From the NCBI GenBank assembly GCA_942159475.1, contig OW804096.1, forward strand, positions 104,568,194 to 104,632,193: 64,000 bases of DNA, written 5' to 3'. The notes beneath the pieces are model-generated. The model worked only from the letters and a program-made list of their open reading frames with translations. It searched no databases and was not told where the DNA came from. The translations under genes were made by a program, and so were the position numbers. The DNA comes from Sthenelais limicola. Taxonomy: Eukaryota; Annelida; Polychaeta; Phyllodocida; Sigalionidae. Every line of letters begins with the position of its first letter. Position 1 is the stretch's first letter. Shown piece by piece: positions 50,095-61,803 of this stretch.

Positions 50095-52708
50095 GAGGAA
50101 AGGAACTGGGGTTTTTACTGGTCGATATACTACAAAGACACACTCCTCCAAAGCAGTTAGTATGTCTACAAATAACACCATTTCAGTTGTAGTATATTTA
50201 AATGTAAGAAGATGATCAGAATAAATATAAGAAGGATCTCTCAAGCATAAATGGCGTCCTTTCTTTTCTAGCTGGACCTCATATTTAATTAAAACATGAT
50301 ATAACTGATGAGGTGAAATAAGGTGTACACTAATCTTTCCTTGATGTAGATCTTATATTGCTTCCAGCCAGTCAGACATATCCATGGAGTAAGCATTTAA
50401 AAGTTCCACTTGATGGCTGGCCTCTATGCCAGCCATGTGCTAATGAGGACACATGACCTGCCAATTTCTGTAGAGATTTCCTTTTTTGGAGCATGTTGGT
50501 TTCAGCCGTATCCATTCTTCTATGAAGTGTTTTCATAATTGCTGAGGTACGACTGATGGCCACCGTATTCATATTTCTAAACGAATTTTCATTACCCACA
50601 ATTGCTTTAACATTAGCATTAATTAAATTCATGTTTCTGGCCAGTCTGATTACATCTTTGACAGTAGCTGTTCCAAAAATCGACCGAGATAAATCTCCTA
50701 TGAAGTCTAGAGGAGCACTTCTATATGAGCAATTCCACCAATTGGTCGTCATTTGGCCATCCAGGACTGAATTTTTTTATTTTTTTCAAATTGGTTCTCT
50801 TGGTTTATTATTTTTCGTGCATAAACTAGATATATTGCTGCTAATATAGACGAAATTGGGAAAGTTAATAATGAATATTTCATTCGGGGCAGCTTGGGAG
50901 AGACTGTGACTGGAATTCTGCTGATAAGGGCACGGCAGAATGGTACATATTTTAACATAAATGACTATTTAAATTACAAATGAATAAAAATATATGGACA
51001 TAATGTTTTAAAGTTACAGCCACATAACCATTTAGTAATGGTAATGATAATGGCAGCAGCATGGGTGACAGGTCATTGACTCTCTGTTCATACACACTTA
51101 TATACCCCATTATACTTAGAATATATATTAAGATATATAAAATTCAATCCTCCTTGTTCTCTTTTTAAGTTGACATTAATACTTGTATTGGTTGTTCATA
51201 AAGGTGAATTTAAGTTCTGTTCAAGTAATTAGAGGCAACATTTTTAAGGATAAATATTTTCTGTATGTCCCAAAAAGGGTTTCCATAATATATATGTCAG
51301 CGTCAGTTTCAGCTCCATGTCAGCGTCACGTGTGGAAAACACACGTGATGCTGACACATTTCCCCCCTTACCTTCCTAACAAGAAGATCCTGAGTGGATT
51401 TATGATATTTAAGATGAAGTATGTCCGACATCTCATGTATATGGATGTTATTAATGATTAATTCTCAATATTTATTAAATGTGGTAGAGTAACAATACTC
51501 ACGTGACGCTGACAGCATAGCTGCCCAAATTATACTCTGATCCCTAGTATTCCACAGTATGAACATATATCCGAACAGATTCATTCTAAATATATCAGGT
51601 GCATGTAGAATTGTCCAAATTATGTCCATTATTCACCCATGTTTTTTATTTTTTTCTAGGTGTGGATTTTATTTTCCACACGTGACGCTGACATTTAGAG
51701 TTCCCAACATATGTTTTCATTTTTACTATACTAAAGATCCCTAGAAAACAAATAAAAAACAGATCATGCATTACCCAGAGTCAAGGCTCAATGGTTAAAT
51801 GAGTTCGAAAAAATGTTCAACTAAATATTTTTATTTATTTCCAACATTTTATTGTGCTTTCCTGATTTTTCTTCATTTTAAAGGCCCTAAAATCCAGTTT
51901 TTTCACTCCAATACCTAAATTCTTAGTAAAAACTATGTAAATAGGGGGTATTTCTGATGTATTTTGGGGTGGCGGACACGATAAAACTATCAGAAAATGT
52001 CTGCCATCATTTTTTCTCATTCAAATAGGCAGAAAAAGATTTTAGGGTCAAATGACGACCAAATGGTGGATTTGCTCATATGATCTGGTCTTATTAACAG
52101 CCACCGGATGTACCAACATGTTCTATAGATCTCTTTCCTGTTTTTGTACTCTGGTCCATAATCTAAATCAGGCACCAGGCATCGCTAGGAAAGTCTCTAT
52201 CTTGTTGCAAAAATCATGAATCCTATGACCTTGGTCATCACTAGGTAGATTGTTACAAGGGTCCACAATGGGTGGAAACCCCTCCAGCTTGGGCGGTAGC
52301 ATGACCCTAATAGAAATGACATCTTTCCCATCTGGTAGTATGGCGAACTTTGGTTCTTTCCTCATGACCACGCCAATATTATGTCTTTCTATTACATTGG
52401 GCCACATACCTTGAACTACTCCCATAAGCACACACACATATAAAACCTATAAAAATAAAGAAATAAACCTTTCATAAGCCATAGCACATAATAAATTGAA
52501 TATAATTCCTTCTTGAGATAACAAGCTAGCTGTACTCATATTATGATTATCCTAGCGTCCACTATTCCTAATAAGAGTGATATCCATAGCATAAAGCAGT
52601 AAATGCGATTGTATAAAAGTCTCAAACTAAAATTCCAATAAATCTCGACAATATTTTGCGGCCTTCTAGTAAAATTAACAGTAACCATGATCTTACCCTA
52701 AGATCCAT
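50095..52708 (-). pseudogene. env-like (class F/errantivirus-type) gene, split by a transposon
   Basis: On the minus strand a four-codon exon with an ATG (52708-52697) ends in a GTAAGA donor. An AG acceptor at 52447 opens, in phase 0, a hydrophobic stretch fit for a signal peptide. The frame then runs to about 52160, hits a stop, and is cut by the TIR element 50727-52077. Beyond that element it resumes with a glycine- and hydrophobic-rich segment of the fusion-peptide type near 50720-50690, then a heptad-like region. A further stop lies at about 50350, and env-like sequence can be followed to about 50095, where element C begins. The membrane anchor is missing. This is a non-functional relic with at least two stops, one insertion and a lost 3' end. 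The env call rests on pattern and gene order. Confidence 0.55.
50727..52077. mobile_element. TIR element of the ATAT-duplication family, copy 3
   Basis: It begins GAGCAATTCCACCA, followed by ATTGGTCGTCATTTGG, and ends with the near-exact reverse complement (about 32 bp, three mismatches). ATAT flanks both sides (50723-50726 and 52078-52081). Its TIR start is related to GAGTAATTCTCCCAAT of the copies at 4296 and 14416, but the interior differs. No transposase frame. Inside, the word CACGTGACGCTGACA recurs four times. Confidence 0.8.
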
Positions 52709-53478
52709 GATGATCAGTTTCCAGTGTTTTTTATGTGTAAAGCGTAGAGGCGGCAATAATATCTAGGAATTTTTCTCTCTGTCCAAACTCTATCTCCAGA
52801 GTAAGCGACTCACTCAGTAACAAGTACTGGTATGGTTTCTTCCAACAGGCAACCCTGATTTTATACTAATTCTCAATACATGCTGGATATCACACCTTAT
52901 AGTGGGGAATCTTAAAATAAAGCTAGTTTCCTTCGCGCTTGTCCATCTTGACCTTGGGCGACGATGAACCAGAGCGTTTAACGCTCAAGCTTTGTCGCTA
53001 ATGATAAAGAGAAACGTTGAGTGGCTTGGTAGCGTTTACACTTCTGCCTACGTCGGACTCCGTGCACGCTACCTTCGCTCTAAAATAATAATCCTTGAAT
53101 TCGGGTAATACAATAAATACTTGTGAAATCGGGCTTTTTGGTTAACTAAAGGGTATGTCTATCCTTTGTCCACCGAAGTCTTTGTTTGGGAAATATGATA
53201 GTCCATGTTTTGGGATATAATGATTACTCATAGTTCGGGCCAGAAGATTTATTTGTCTAAACACTCAAGCTTTTCTACTAGCTTCTACAATATATGTCAT
53301 CTTTCACCAGGCTATAGAAATAATAAAATTATACAATAATAATCTATATACACGTTGTCTAGACGTAAGCACCAGCGGTGGATCAAATCCAACCCTGTAC
53401 AAAAAGATGATACATACAGATATTTCTAATACAAATATAATACTTCTGGGACCTAAAAAGGTCTAATTATTAAGCTTA
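52709..53478. other. gap between element B pol and the env-like gene
   Basis: No coding frame. On the minus strand it holds AATAAATC near 53247 and a TATA box (next entry). It may be a spacer, a decayed LTR or a promoter region. Confidence 0.4.
52859..52865 (-). promoter_or_regulatory. TATA box upstream of the env-like gene
   Basis: TATAAAA on the minus strand lies 151 bp before the ATG of the env-like short exon. If real, the env-like gene has its own promoter or an LTR lies here. Confidence 0.35.
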
Positions 53479-55123
53479 TCACGAAGAGCCAGAACGAGAT
53501 CGAGTTCGGGGAACTTCCCTTGCCTCTCTCTCTTCTATTTCATCTGTGATAAAATGCTTTTTAGCAGCATCATTGAAATGTTCCAACGGGACCCATTTCT
53601 TATCCCCATCTTTGAATTCAACCCGATATTTCAGAGGCTGGCCTCTTGGTCGACAGACATCGATAATAGCCTTGATAGGATGAAAGGCTGTTTCCTCCCC
53701 TGGTCTAATAAATTTAGCAACTTTAGGAGAAATGTCTGTACCTCGAAGCAATTCTTCTTCCATGTCTTCATCAGGTAAATGCTCATCACAGGAATATTCT
53801 TCCTCAGAAACATTACCGTCTGATAGAGTCTCAGGATCAACAGAAGTTTGGGGAATGATTGAATTGTCTATAATATCGGCTGTTCTGGTTCTTGAGCAAC
53901 AATTTCCTCTGTAGGGTCTACCAAACTATCTATTGGTATATCCCCCTCATTGAGGTCTTCTGGATCTTCGGGCTCTTGCTCATATTCTACCCAGTTCTTT
54001 TGCACCGATTCTCTAGACAAACCCTTCTTAAGCCTCATTATATTCACAGGTTTAGATAAGAATTTGCCTGACTTGGCCTCTCGTAAAAATACTGTTGAAT
54101 CAGTATTAAACCTCACGATATTATAAGGACCATGAAACTGATGAGCCAGCTTCAATTTGGTCTGAGGTTCCCTAATACGAGGCCAATGTAGCCAAACCAT
54201 ATCTCCTTCTGTGAGTCGAGGGTCATTTACACATTGGTCATACCTAGATTTCATCTTTTCCTGGACATGTTTGAGGCGATCTGCAGCCTTCTGATGTACA
54301 ATCTCCTGGTTTTGCAAAATGTTAGCAAACCTTTCACTGACCTAAGCACCTTCCTGTAAATCCAGGTTAATGTTAACTTTGAATGGTGATAAAGGCTCAC
54401 ATCCATTTAGCAAACCATAAGGTGTCTGTCCAGTTCCATATGCATTGGTAGTATTTAATGCATGAGATACTGAATCAAGGTATTCATCCCAGTTGTCTTG
54501 GTTTTCATTTACATAACTCCTGATCATGCTTAGTGTGGATGAGCCACACTTGTAAATGAATGTGTAATATGATATTTTGCACAGATTTCAGTGAAATGGT
54601 GAGAAGCGAAAGCCTTCCCATTATCGCTGACTATCCTTCTGATCCCACCTACCCTGCATAATACCTTGTTAAAGAATACTTTACCAATAGTAGCAGCAGT
54701 AAGATCTGGAAGAGGGATACACAACACAAACCTACTATAATAATCACAGACAACTAAAACGTGTTTCATGCCAGACTTTGTCTCTGGAAGATGTTCCAAT
54801 GCATCCAGATTTACAACCTCCCATGGCCTAGGGCTAGGATCCCTAATAGTCAATGGCAGTTGTATGGGATGTGTCATCTTCTTGTTTCTAGCACAAAGCT
54901 CACATGATCTACAATATTCGAATGTATCTTTATTCATGGAGGGCCAGAAATACCTGTCTTTGAGTTGTCCAATCATTTTCTGGAACCCAAGATGACCACT
55001 TTGTACTGCATCATGGTGCATTTGCAATACAATTTCCCTTAATTTCAATGGAACAACCAACTGTGCGAGCACCTTGGTTTTTGGTCCCATTGCAATATCT
55101 AGATGATATAAAATATCTTCCTG
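53479..55123 (-). pseudogene. element B integrase with chromodomain-like tail
   Basis: Pieces in order: H2C2 zinc region (HHDAVQSGHLGF, CRSCELC), the core with the first Asp in VVNLDALEHL and the second in RRIVSDNGKAF, then the C-terminal GPYNIVRF domain and a tail with VEFKDGDKKWVPLEHF that resembles a chromodomain. Such a tail reads histone marks in chromoviruses. Breaks: an in-frame TAG at 55124-55126 separates it from RNase H; a short deletion at about 54530 removes the region with the catalytic Glu; an in-frame TAG lies at about 54340; a frameshift at about 53870 separates the tail. It is inactive. Confidence 0.8.
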
Positions 55124-56591
55124 CTAAATATAATTTTGTTCCCTCATTATAATCACCTTTGCTTCCTTCTCATCGTCAGGAAGAATGCATTCAGTAAGAA
55201 ACAAAATTATATTCTGACATAGACTGTCTTCTCGTTGGGCTTGCCGCACACTCTGCCTTGATATACCCATCCCATCAAATTCAATATCAAAAGGCTTCAC
55301 AGTATGGCTGTACCGATTGCGTTTAACATTATTTGGTCGGGCTGTGGATAAATTCAAAGCATGGACAGCAACATAATCAAGATTGTTTTGTTCATAAGAG
55401 TTAATCACTGGTACCTCGTTGAATCTTACCATTTTACGGGAGATACCTGGGTCATTCCTCTGAAGACGTCGGATGTGTTTGGGTATACAAATCATGTGTG
55501 CAGGAGGTTGACTGGATAGTTCCTCTACTGCAATTCCACATAATTCAGGGAAAGTATCAAATAAATCGGGATTGTTTGGGGGGTCTGGAGAATCTATTTC
55601 TAACCTAGAAAGTACATCAGCAATGATATTCTGAGAACCCTTAAGATGTTCGACTTTAAAATCAAAGCCTCTAAGCTCTGCTGCCCATCTTATTTGTCTA
55701 GATGATAATTTGCTTCTAGGGTTTAAAATATACTGACGGGGGGCATGGTCGGTTTTGATGAGAAATCGCCGTCCCTCCAGATAGACTCTCCATTCGGAGC
55801 AAGCATAAATTATAGCAGCCAATTCCCTGTCTAAGGTACTATAGTTTCTTTGGGGGGGTGTAAAGAGTTTAGCACAATAAGCTACTGGTCTTAGGACCTT
55901 CCCACTAAGCTGAGACAGGGTCCCACCCATTCCAAAGGCGCTGGCATCTGTGGTGGTGACGAATTGCTTGTTAAAGTCAGGGTAAAGTAATAAGCTATCA
56001 CTGGTCAAAGCATTTTTCAAATCTACAAACGCTTCCTCATGTTCTTGATTCCACTCCCAGACTCTATCCTTCTTAGTGAGACCATATAAACATCGAGCCC
56101 TGGATGCATATTCTGGAATAAATCGTCTGTAAAATCCAGTCATTCCCAGGAAGCGTCTCACCATAGTAGGAGAATCTGGCGATTTAATCTCACTTATTAC
56201 TCTTACCTTTTCTGGGTTAGGACTGATCCCATTCTCTCCCAGAATATGGCCCAAGAAAGGAACCTCTTGTGCAGCGATTACACATTTAGCTGCTTTAAGC
56301 TTTAATCCAGCCTTCACAAGATTACCCAACATTGAACGCATATCCTCAAGGTGCTGATCAAAAGTCCTAGAAAATGTAACCATATCGTCTACATAAGCAA
56401 GACTGGAATTAAATTTTAACCCTCTCAGGACCATATCTACTATAGCTTGGCATGACCTGGCTGCGTTCTTCAGGCCCATGCTCATCCGCTTATACCTGAA
56501 TTTACCAAACGGGGTTAAAAATGCAGTCTTATCTCTGTCTTCTTCCCTGATTTTTATTTGGTGGAAAGCCATTTGAAGATCACATTTGATG
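55124..56591 (-). pseudogene. element B reverse transcriptase C-terminal half and RNase H
   Basis: The open frame begins inside the minisatellite and enters RT at KCDLQMAFHQIKI (about residue 36 of the chimeric frame). The YVDD box is at residues 100-103, with FLGMTGFYRRFIP after it. RNase H follows with TTDASAFGMGG, DRELAAIIYACSEW, LIKTDHAPRQYIL and IADVLSRLE. Its N-terminal fingers lie 3.6 kb away at 60190-60560. The repeat-coded start (MYVLA repeats) is an accident of the 15-bp period. Confidence 0.85.
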
Positions 56592-58625
56592 AGCACATAC
56601 ATATGTAGCACATACATAGCTAGCACATACATAGCTAGCACATACATAGCTAGCACATACATAGCTAGCACATACATATGTAGCACATACATAAATGTCC
56701 CCAGGGCTCATACTATGCACCATGGCGGGGAACACATGCATGCATACCTAGCACATGCATGCATACCTAGCACATGCATGCATACCTAGCACATGCATGC
56801 ATACCTAGCACATGCATGCATACCTAGCACATGCATGCATACCTAGCACATGCATGCATACCTAGCACATGCATGCATACCTAGCACATACATAGCTAGC
56901 ACATACATATGTAGCACATACATATGTAGCACATACATAGCTAGCACATACATAGCTAGCACATACATAGCTAGCACATACATAGCTAGCACATACATAG
57001 CTAGCACATACATATGTAGCATAAAATATGTAGCACATACATAAATGTCCCCAGGGCTCATACTATGCACCATGGCGGGGAACACATGCATGCATACCTA
57101 GCACATACGTAGCTAGCACATACGTAGCTAGCACATACGTAGCTAGCACATACGTAGCTAGCACATACGTAGCTAGCACATACGTAGCTAGCACATACGT
57201 AGCTAGCACATACGTAGCTAGCACATACTTAGCTAGCACATACATAGCTAGCACATACATAGCTAGCACATACATAGCTAGCACATACATAGCTAGCACA
57301 TACATAGCTAGCACATACATAGCTAGCACATACATAGCTAGCACATACATAGCTAGCACATGCATATGTAGCACATACATAAATGTCCCCAGGGCTCATA
57401 CTATGCACCATGGCGGGGAACACATACATGCATACCTAGCACATACATAGCTTGCACATACGTAGCTAGCACACACGTAGTTAGCACATACATAGCTAGC
57501 ACATACATAGCTAGCACATACATAGCTAGCACATACATAGCTAGCACATACATAGCTAGCACATACATAGCTAGCACATACATAGCTAGCACATACATAG
57601 CTAGCACATACATAAATGTCCCCAGGGCTCATACTATGCACCATGGCGGGGAACACATACATGCATACCTAGCACATACATAGCTAGCACATACGTAGCT
57701 AGCACACACGTAGCTAGCACACACGTAGTTAGCACATACATAGCTAGCACATACATAGCTAGCACATACATAGCTAGCACATACATAGCTAGCCCATACA
57801 TAGCTAGCACATACATAGCTAGCACATACATAGCTAGCACATACATATGTAGCACATACATATGTAGCACATACATATGTAGCACATACATACGTAGCAC
57901 ATACATAAATGTCCCCAGGGCTCATACTATGCACCATGGCGGGGAAACATGCATGCATAGCTAGCACATACGTAGCTAGCACACACGTAGTTAGCACACA
58001 CGTAGCTAGCACACACGTAGCTAGCACACACGTAGCTAGCACACACATAGCTAGCACACACGTCGCTAGCACACACGTCGCTAGCGCACACGTAGCTAGC
58101 GCACACGTAGCTAGCGCACACGTAGCTAGCGCACACGTAGCTAGCGCACACGTAGCTAGCGCACACGTAGCTAGCGCACACGTAGCTAGCGCACACGTAG
58201 CTAGCGCACACGTAGCTAGCGCACACGTAGCTAGCGCACACGTAGCTAGCGCACACGTAGCTAGCGCACACGTAGCTAGCGCACACATAGCTAGCGCATA
58301 CATAGCTAGCGCATACATAGCTAGCGCATACATAGCTAGCGCATACATATGTAGCGCATACATATGTAGCACATACATATGTAGCACATACATATGTAGC
58401 ACATACATACGTAGCACATACATAAATGTCCCCAGGGCTCATACTATGCACCATGGCGGGGAAACATGCATGCATACCTAGCACATACGTAGCTAGCACA
58501 TACGTAGCTAGCACATACGTAGCTAGCACATACGTAGCTAGCACATACGTAGCTAGCACATACATAGCTAGCACATACATAGCTAGCACATACATAGCTA
58601 GCACATACATAGCTAGCACATACTG
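56592..58625. repeat. 2-kb minisatellite with 15-bp units and higher-order spacers
   Basis: The base unit is AGCTAGCACATACAT (15 bp). A spacer containing AAATGTCCCCAGGGCTCATA and CTATGCACCATGGCGGGGAA interrupts it six times, starting at about 56691, 57041, 57379, 57612, 57907 and 58422. Unit variants cluster in blocks: ATAG, CTAG with CGTAG, ACACACG, and a long GCGCACACGTAG block at 58080-58290. At 56745-56885 a 19-bp form (ACCTAGCACATGCATGCAT) repeats. Because 15 is a multiple of 3, long repeat peptides are open on both strands; they are not genes. Confidence 0.95.
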
Positions 58626-60189
58626 GATGATGAATGATGTAGCATAGCCTGGATATGGATTTGCAAGATGAAATAATTTCCCTTGGAATGAAGGGATACA
58701 TGGGGTTTGGGCCTGTAGAGATTTAAGGTTGATTAGTTTAAGTTTTTAGTTTCCCTCAGAATGAAGGGATATGTGGAGATTGGACCTGGAATCGTATGTC
58801 TTGGTTATATCATAGATTTTAAAAAGTTTAAACTGTTGTTGTTTAAACAAACAACAACAGGTGTCATACGTCTGCATGGGTCCACAGGCCTTATCTTATC
58901 TCTGGCCCATTAGTTACAGACACAACACAATTTAGTTACAGACATGAGCATACATGTATGGGTTCGATTTTCAGAAAATGTACAATTCACTTTAACCAAT
59001 TCACTTTAACCAATCTGTAATAACCCACATCTCAGACCCAAATAAATTTCTAAATACATTTCAACATAAACAAACAGAATGCAATACAAAACATACTGGA
59101 ATTTACATACTATTGACCAAATCGCAGCCAGCCTTGCATACTGAATGTGTACAACTACCAATTGTACATATTTCTGACTATTTCTGGCAGGAGGACTGGC
59201 AGGAGGAGCCCACCATGAGACAGATTTTCAGGACATGTACAATTCACTTCAACAATTCACTTTTACCAATCTCTAATAACCAACATTTCAGACCAAAATA
59301 AAGTTCAAAATACATTGCAACCTAACCAAACTGAATGCAGTACAAAACATACTCCAATCTATTCAGTACTATTCAACTTGGAGCCTGATTTATATGCTCA
59401 ATGTGTGCATCCAATTGTACACATGCATCCAATGACTCTGGAATGTTGGGAATGTCGACGAACGACGGACGACGGACGACCAAAATCCATGACGACCAAA
59501 ATCCATGACTATACATAATTTTATTTTAGTTAAAGTAAAAAATGGCAAATTAATAAATTTGCCATTAATAAAGGGACGCAATTTTACTAACCATTAGAAT
59601 TGTTAGAGCCTCGATGGCAGGGTAAAATTGAATAAAACCTCTTAAAGAATTATATCATGTTCCCGATGTTTATCTATTCTTTTAGAAACTAACAATCTTC
59701 CAATTGTTTATGCCAGTCGAACAGATTCATATTGGTCGTCAGGACTGCGTGAGAGAGTTGTGGCCATAACAAAATCTAGTGAGTTTAGGGGAGATACTAA
59801 ACTAGGAAAGATTTGGGATGGGAGAAGACAGTGGCAACTGGGGCCATTTTAGGGGCTGTATCTTTCCCAATCTGTTTGAAAAGCAGCATGCTGCATGTAC
59901 ATCAGTCAAAACCTGCACGTACATCTACACAAGTTCCATTCAAATGCAGCACGGACATCAGTGACTTTTCTTTAGACAGGTATAGTGATGAAACTACTTA
60001 GATTTGCAGTCTATATCGTTGACTAAGGCTTTATCTAAGTCATTCAATACATGTCATAGAAGTAAGAAAGATTGTTATGTTCAAAACTCAGAGAAACAAA
60101 TGAAAATGAGTATCAATAGAACATAGCGGTGGCCGTTATTTGATGTACGTGCAGCGCGGAACGGGCATTCAGTGTGGTGACAGTGTAAA
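58626..60189. other. foreign segment inside element B
   Basis: No gene seen. It contains a duplicated block of about 165 bp at about 58966 and 59223 (both with TGTACAATTCACTT and ACCAATCT), a shorter duplication around AATGAAGGGATA (58687 and 58762), and a hairpin CTGTTGTTGTTT-AAAC-AAACAACAACAG at 58833-58860. Its right end (about 60110-60189) reads CAGTATTTACACTGTCACC on the minus strand and may be a transposon end. Confidence 0.5.
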
Positions 60190-60775
60190 TACTGGGGAAT
60201 TGTGACCAGATTGAGATTTCTGTAGTCACATACGACACGAAATTTATCTGTTCCCTTTTTACTTACTAAGAAAGCTGGTGAGACCCAAGCACCATCTTGA
60301 GTTGGCTCGACAATGTCCAAATCAACTTGGTCTTGGACAGCTGTTCTTAGTTTTTCTCGCATGATTGGCGAAATGCGAAAAGGCATTTGTTGGACTGGCT
60401 GAGCTCCTGGATTTAAATGGATTTCATGCTCAACCCAATCCGTACATCCCAGACGGCCATCTGGTCCAACAAAAGCATCAGAAAATTCCATTAAAACCTT
60501 ATTCATTAGAGCTTTCTGTTCCTCTGTTAAATTTGACCTGGAATAATCCACCTGTGGAACAAAATAAAGATTTTTAAAAAACAAAAAAAAAAACTTTTGG
60601 TAGGGGTTAAAGCTGAGGTGGCTTGTTTGCTTGATGTTACTGGCGCCACCTGGGTCATTGCGACGGAATTGAGCGCAATGCATTCGTCACTACCCATGCA
60701 CACAATTGAACCGACCAATACGCCTTGAGGTAAGCAGATTTCTTCCTTACCCGTATTCATCAAGCGGATTGGCAC
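60190..60775 (-). pseudogene. element B RT N-terminal fragment
   Basis: The minus-strand frame from 60775 (PIRLMNTGKEEICLPQG) is the linker between protease and RT. After a break in a T-rich stretch (60570-60600), which could be a frameshift or a small intron ending in TTGTTCCACAG, it continues with the RT start: QMPFRISP, WVSPAFLVSKK and FRVVCDYRNLNLVTIP. The frame then leaves RT at about 60190. The 5' side is cut at 60776 by element A. Confidence 0.8.
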
Positions 60776-60916
60776 TGTAATGTTGTCATATCTTTATATC
60801 ACCCAATACCGAATGCGCTTGTTCATAATATGCACTGCTGCCACCTGACGGATATAGTAATAAACTAGATCATAGCTGTACGTCCTGTGCCGAGTTGATT
60901 ATTCAATAATAGAACA
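60776..60916 (+). mobile_element. 5' LTR of element A
   Basis: Begins TGTAATGTTG, immediately after the break in element B, and ends near AATAGAACA. It carries AATAAA at 60859-60864. A few bases further, TTGGCGACGAGATAG looks like the primer-binding site. The 3' edge may be off by up to 7 bp because the second LTR lies outside the window. Confidence 0.65.
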
Positions 60917-61803
60917 TTATATTGGCGACGAGATAGAAATTTAAAAGAGCCTACAACCTCCAGAAAGCCTCAAATTGTTGTAAAAGAGACTTTACAAGCA
61001 TAGGACTACACTGGGATACTTCGGAATTGTTTACACTGAAGTAAAACCATTTGAATCTCAAGAAGAGGAGAGAGAAGGATCTGCTCCATTCCAGACCATG
61101 TGCGCTCTATCCCAGGCCACGTGCGCACTCACCACAACTTTCAGCTAAGTAAAAATGAACTGTTCCTGAGAGGTATAATCAAGCTGTGAGTAAACAACAA
61201 GTCAAGTCTTCATGTATATGAACTGTATCCAGTATTTTCCTGCATTTATCAACTTTGATCTTGTGCTAGCTGAGCTGTATTGACACTAGTTGGGACTCAC
61301 CATTGAAACTCATATAAAGGTTAATGCTCAGTGTGACTTTCCAAGTGCTGTTGACTACAGGAAGACAGAAGAGATGCAGTTAAATGAACACTATTGACTC
61401 ACTTGACATATAATATTGTTGTTCTATACATGTGTTTTGACTCATTTGATGTTGAAATTTCATGAAATAGTGGTTGTGTCTATGATATGTAGAGTGGGAT
61501 ATCAAGAATATTTTCTCACTAACTACTTTGAATGTTGATCTTTGCTGACACATTGATTTAAATATCTACCCTACATTGAATTTGATATTGATTTATGTCT
61601 TGACTCATAATCTGTGCATGAAGTTAAAAGTCATATGGTGCCATTATTTCAGTAATTTCTGACAGTGATACTATAATACACACAGTGTAAATTTGGTGTA
61701 ATTTTGGTCCCATTTACGACATACCGGTACGATACTCCGTTTCGCATGCAGATTTTTTGATTACTGGTTGCTCTGGTAGTTTGAGTAAGGCAAATCATAC
61801 AAA
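60917..61803 (+). other. leader region of element A
   Basis: About 890 bp between the LTR and the first ATG, with the putative primer-binding site at 60923. No supported coding frame. It probably contains the packaging and dimerisation signals. Confidence 0.5.

Larger units (their letters stand above)
53479..60775 (-). mobile_element. element B: decayed, multiply interrupted Ty3/gypsy element
   Basis: On the minus strand the order is: a linker before RT and the RT N-terminal part (60775-60190), a foreign block (60189-56592, including a minisatellite), RT C-terminal part and RNase H (56591-55124), integrase, and a chromodomain-like tail (to 53479). Stops, frameshifts and deletions are spread through it. 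Its gag and protease end is cut off at 60776 by element A; that portion should lie beyond element A, outside the window. Confidence 0.85.

Noticed and set aside
56586..58701. Many long frames of MYVLA, STYIA or CASYV repeats on both strands
   Set aside because: They are translations of the 15-bp minisatellite, whose period is a multiple of three.
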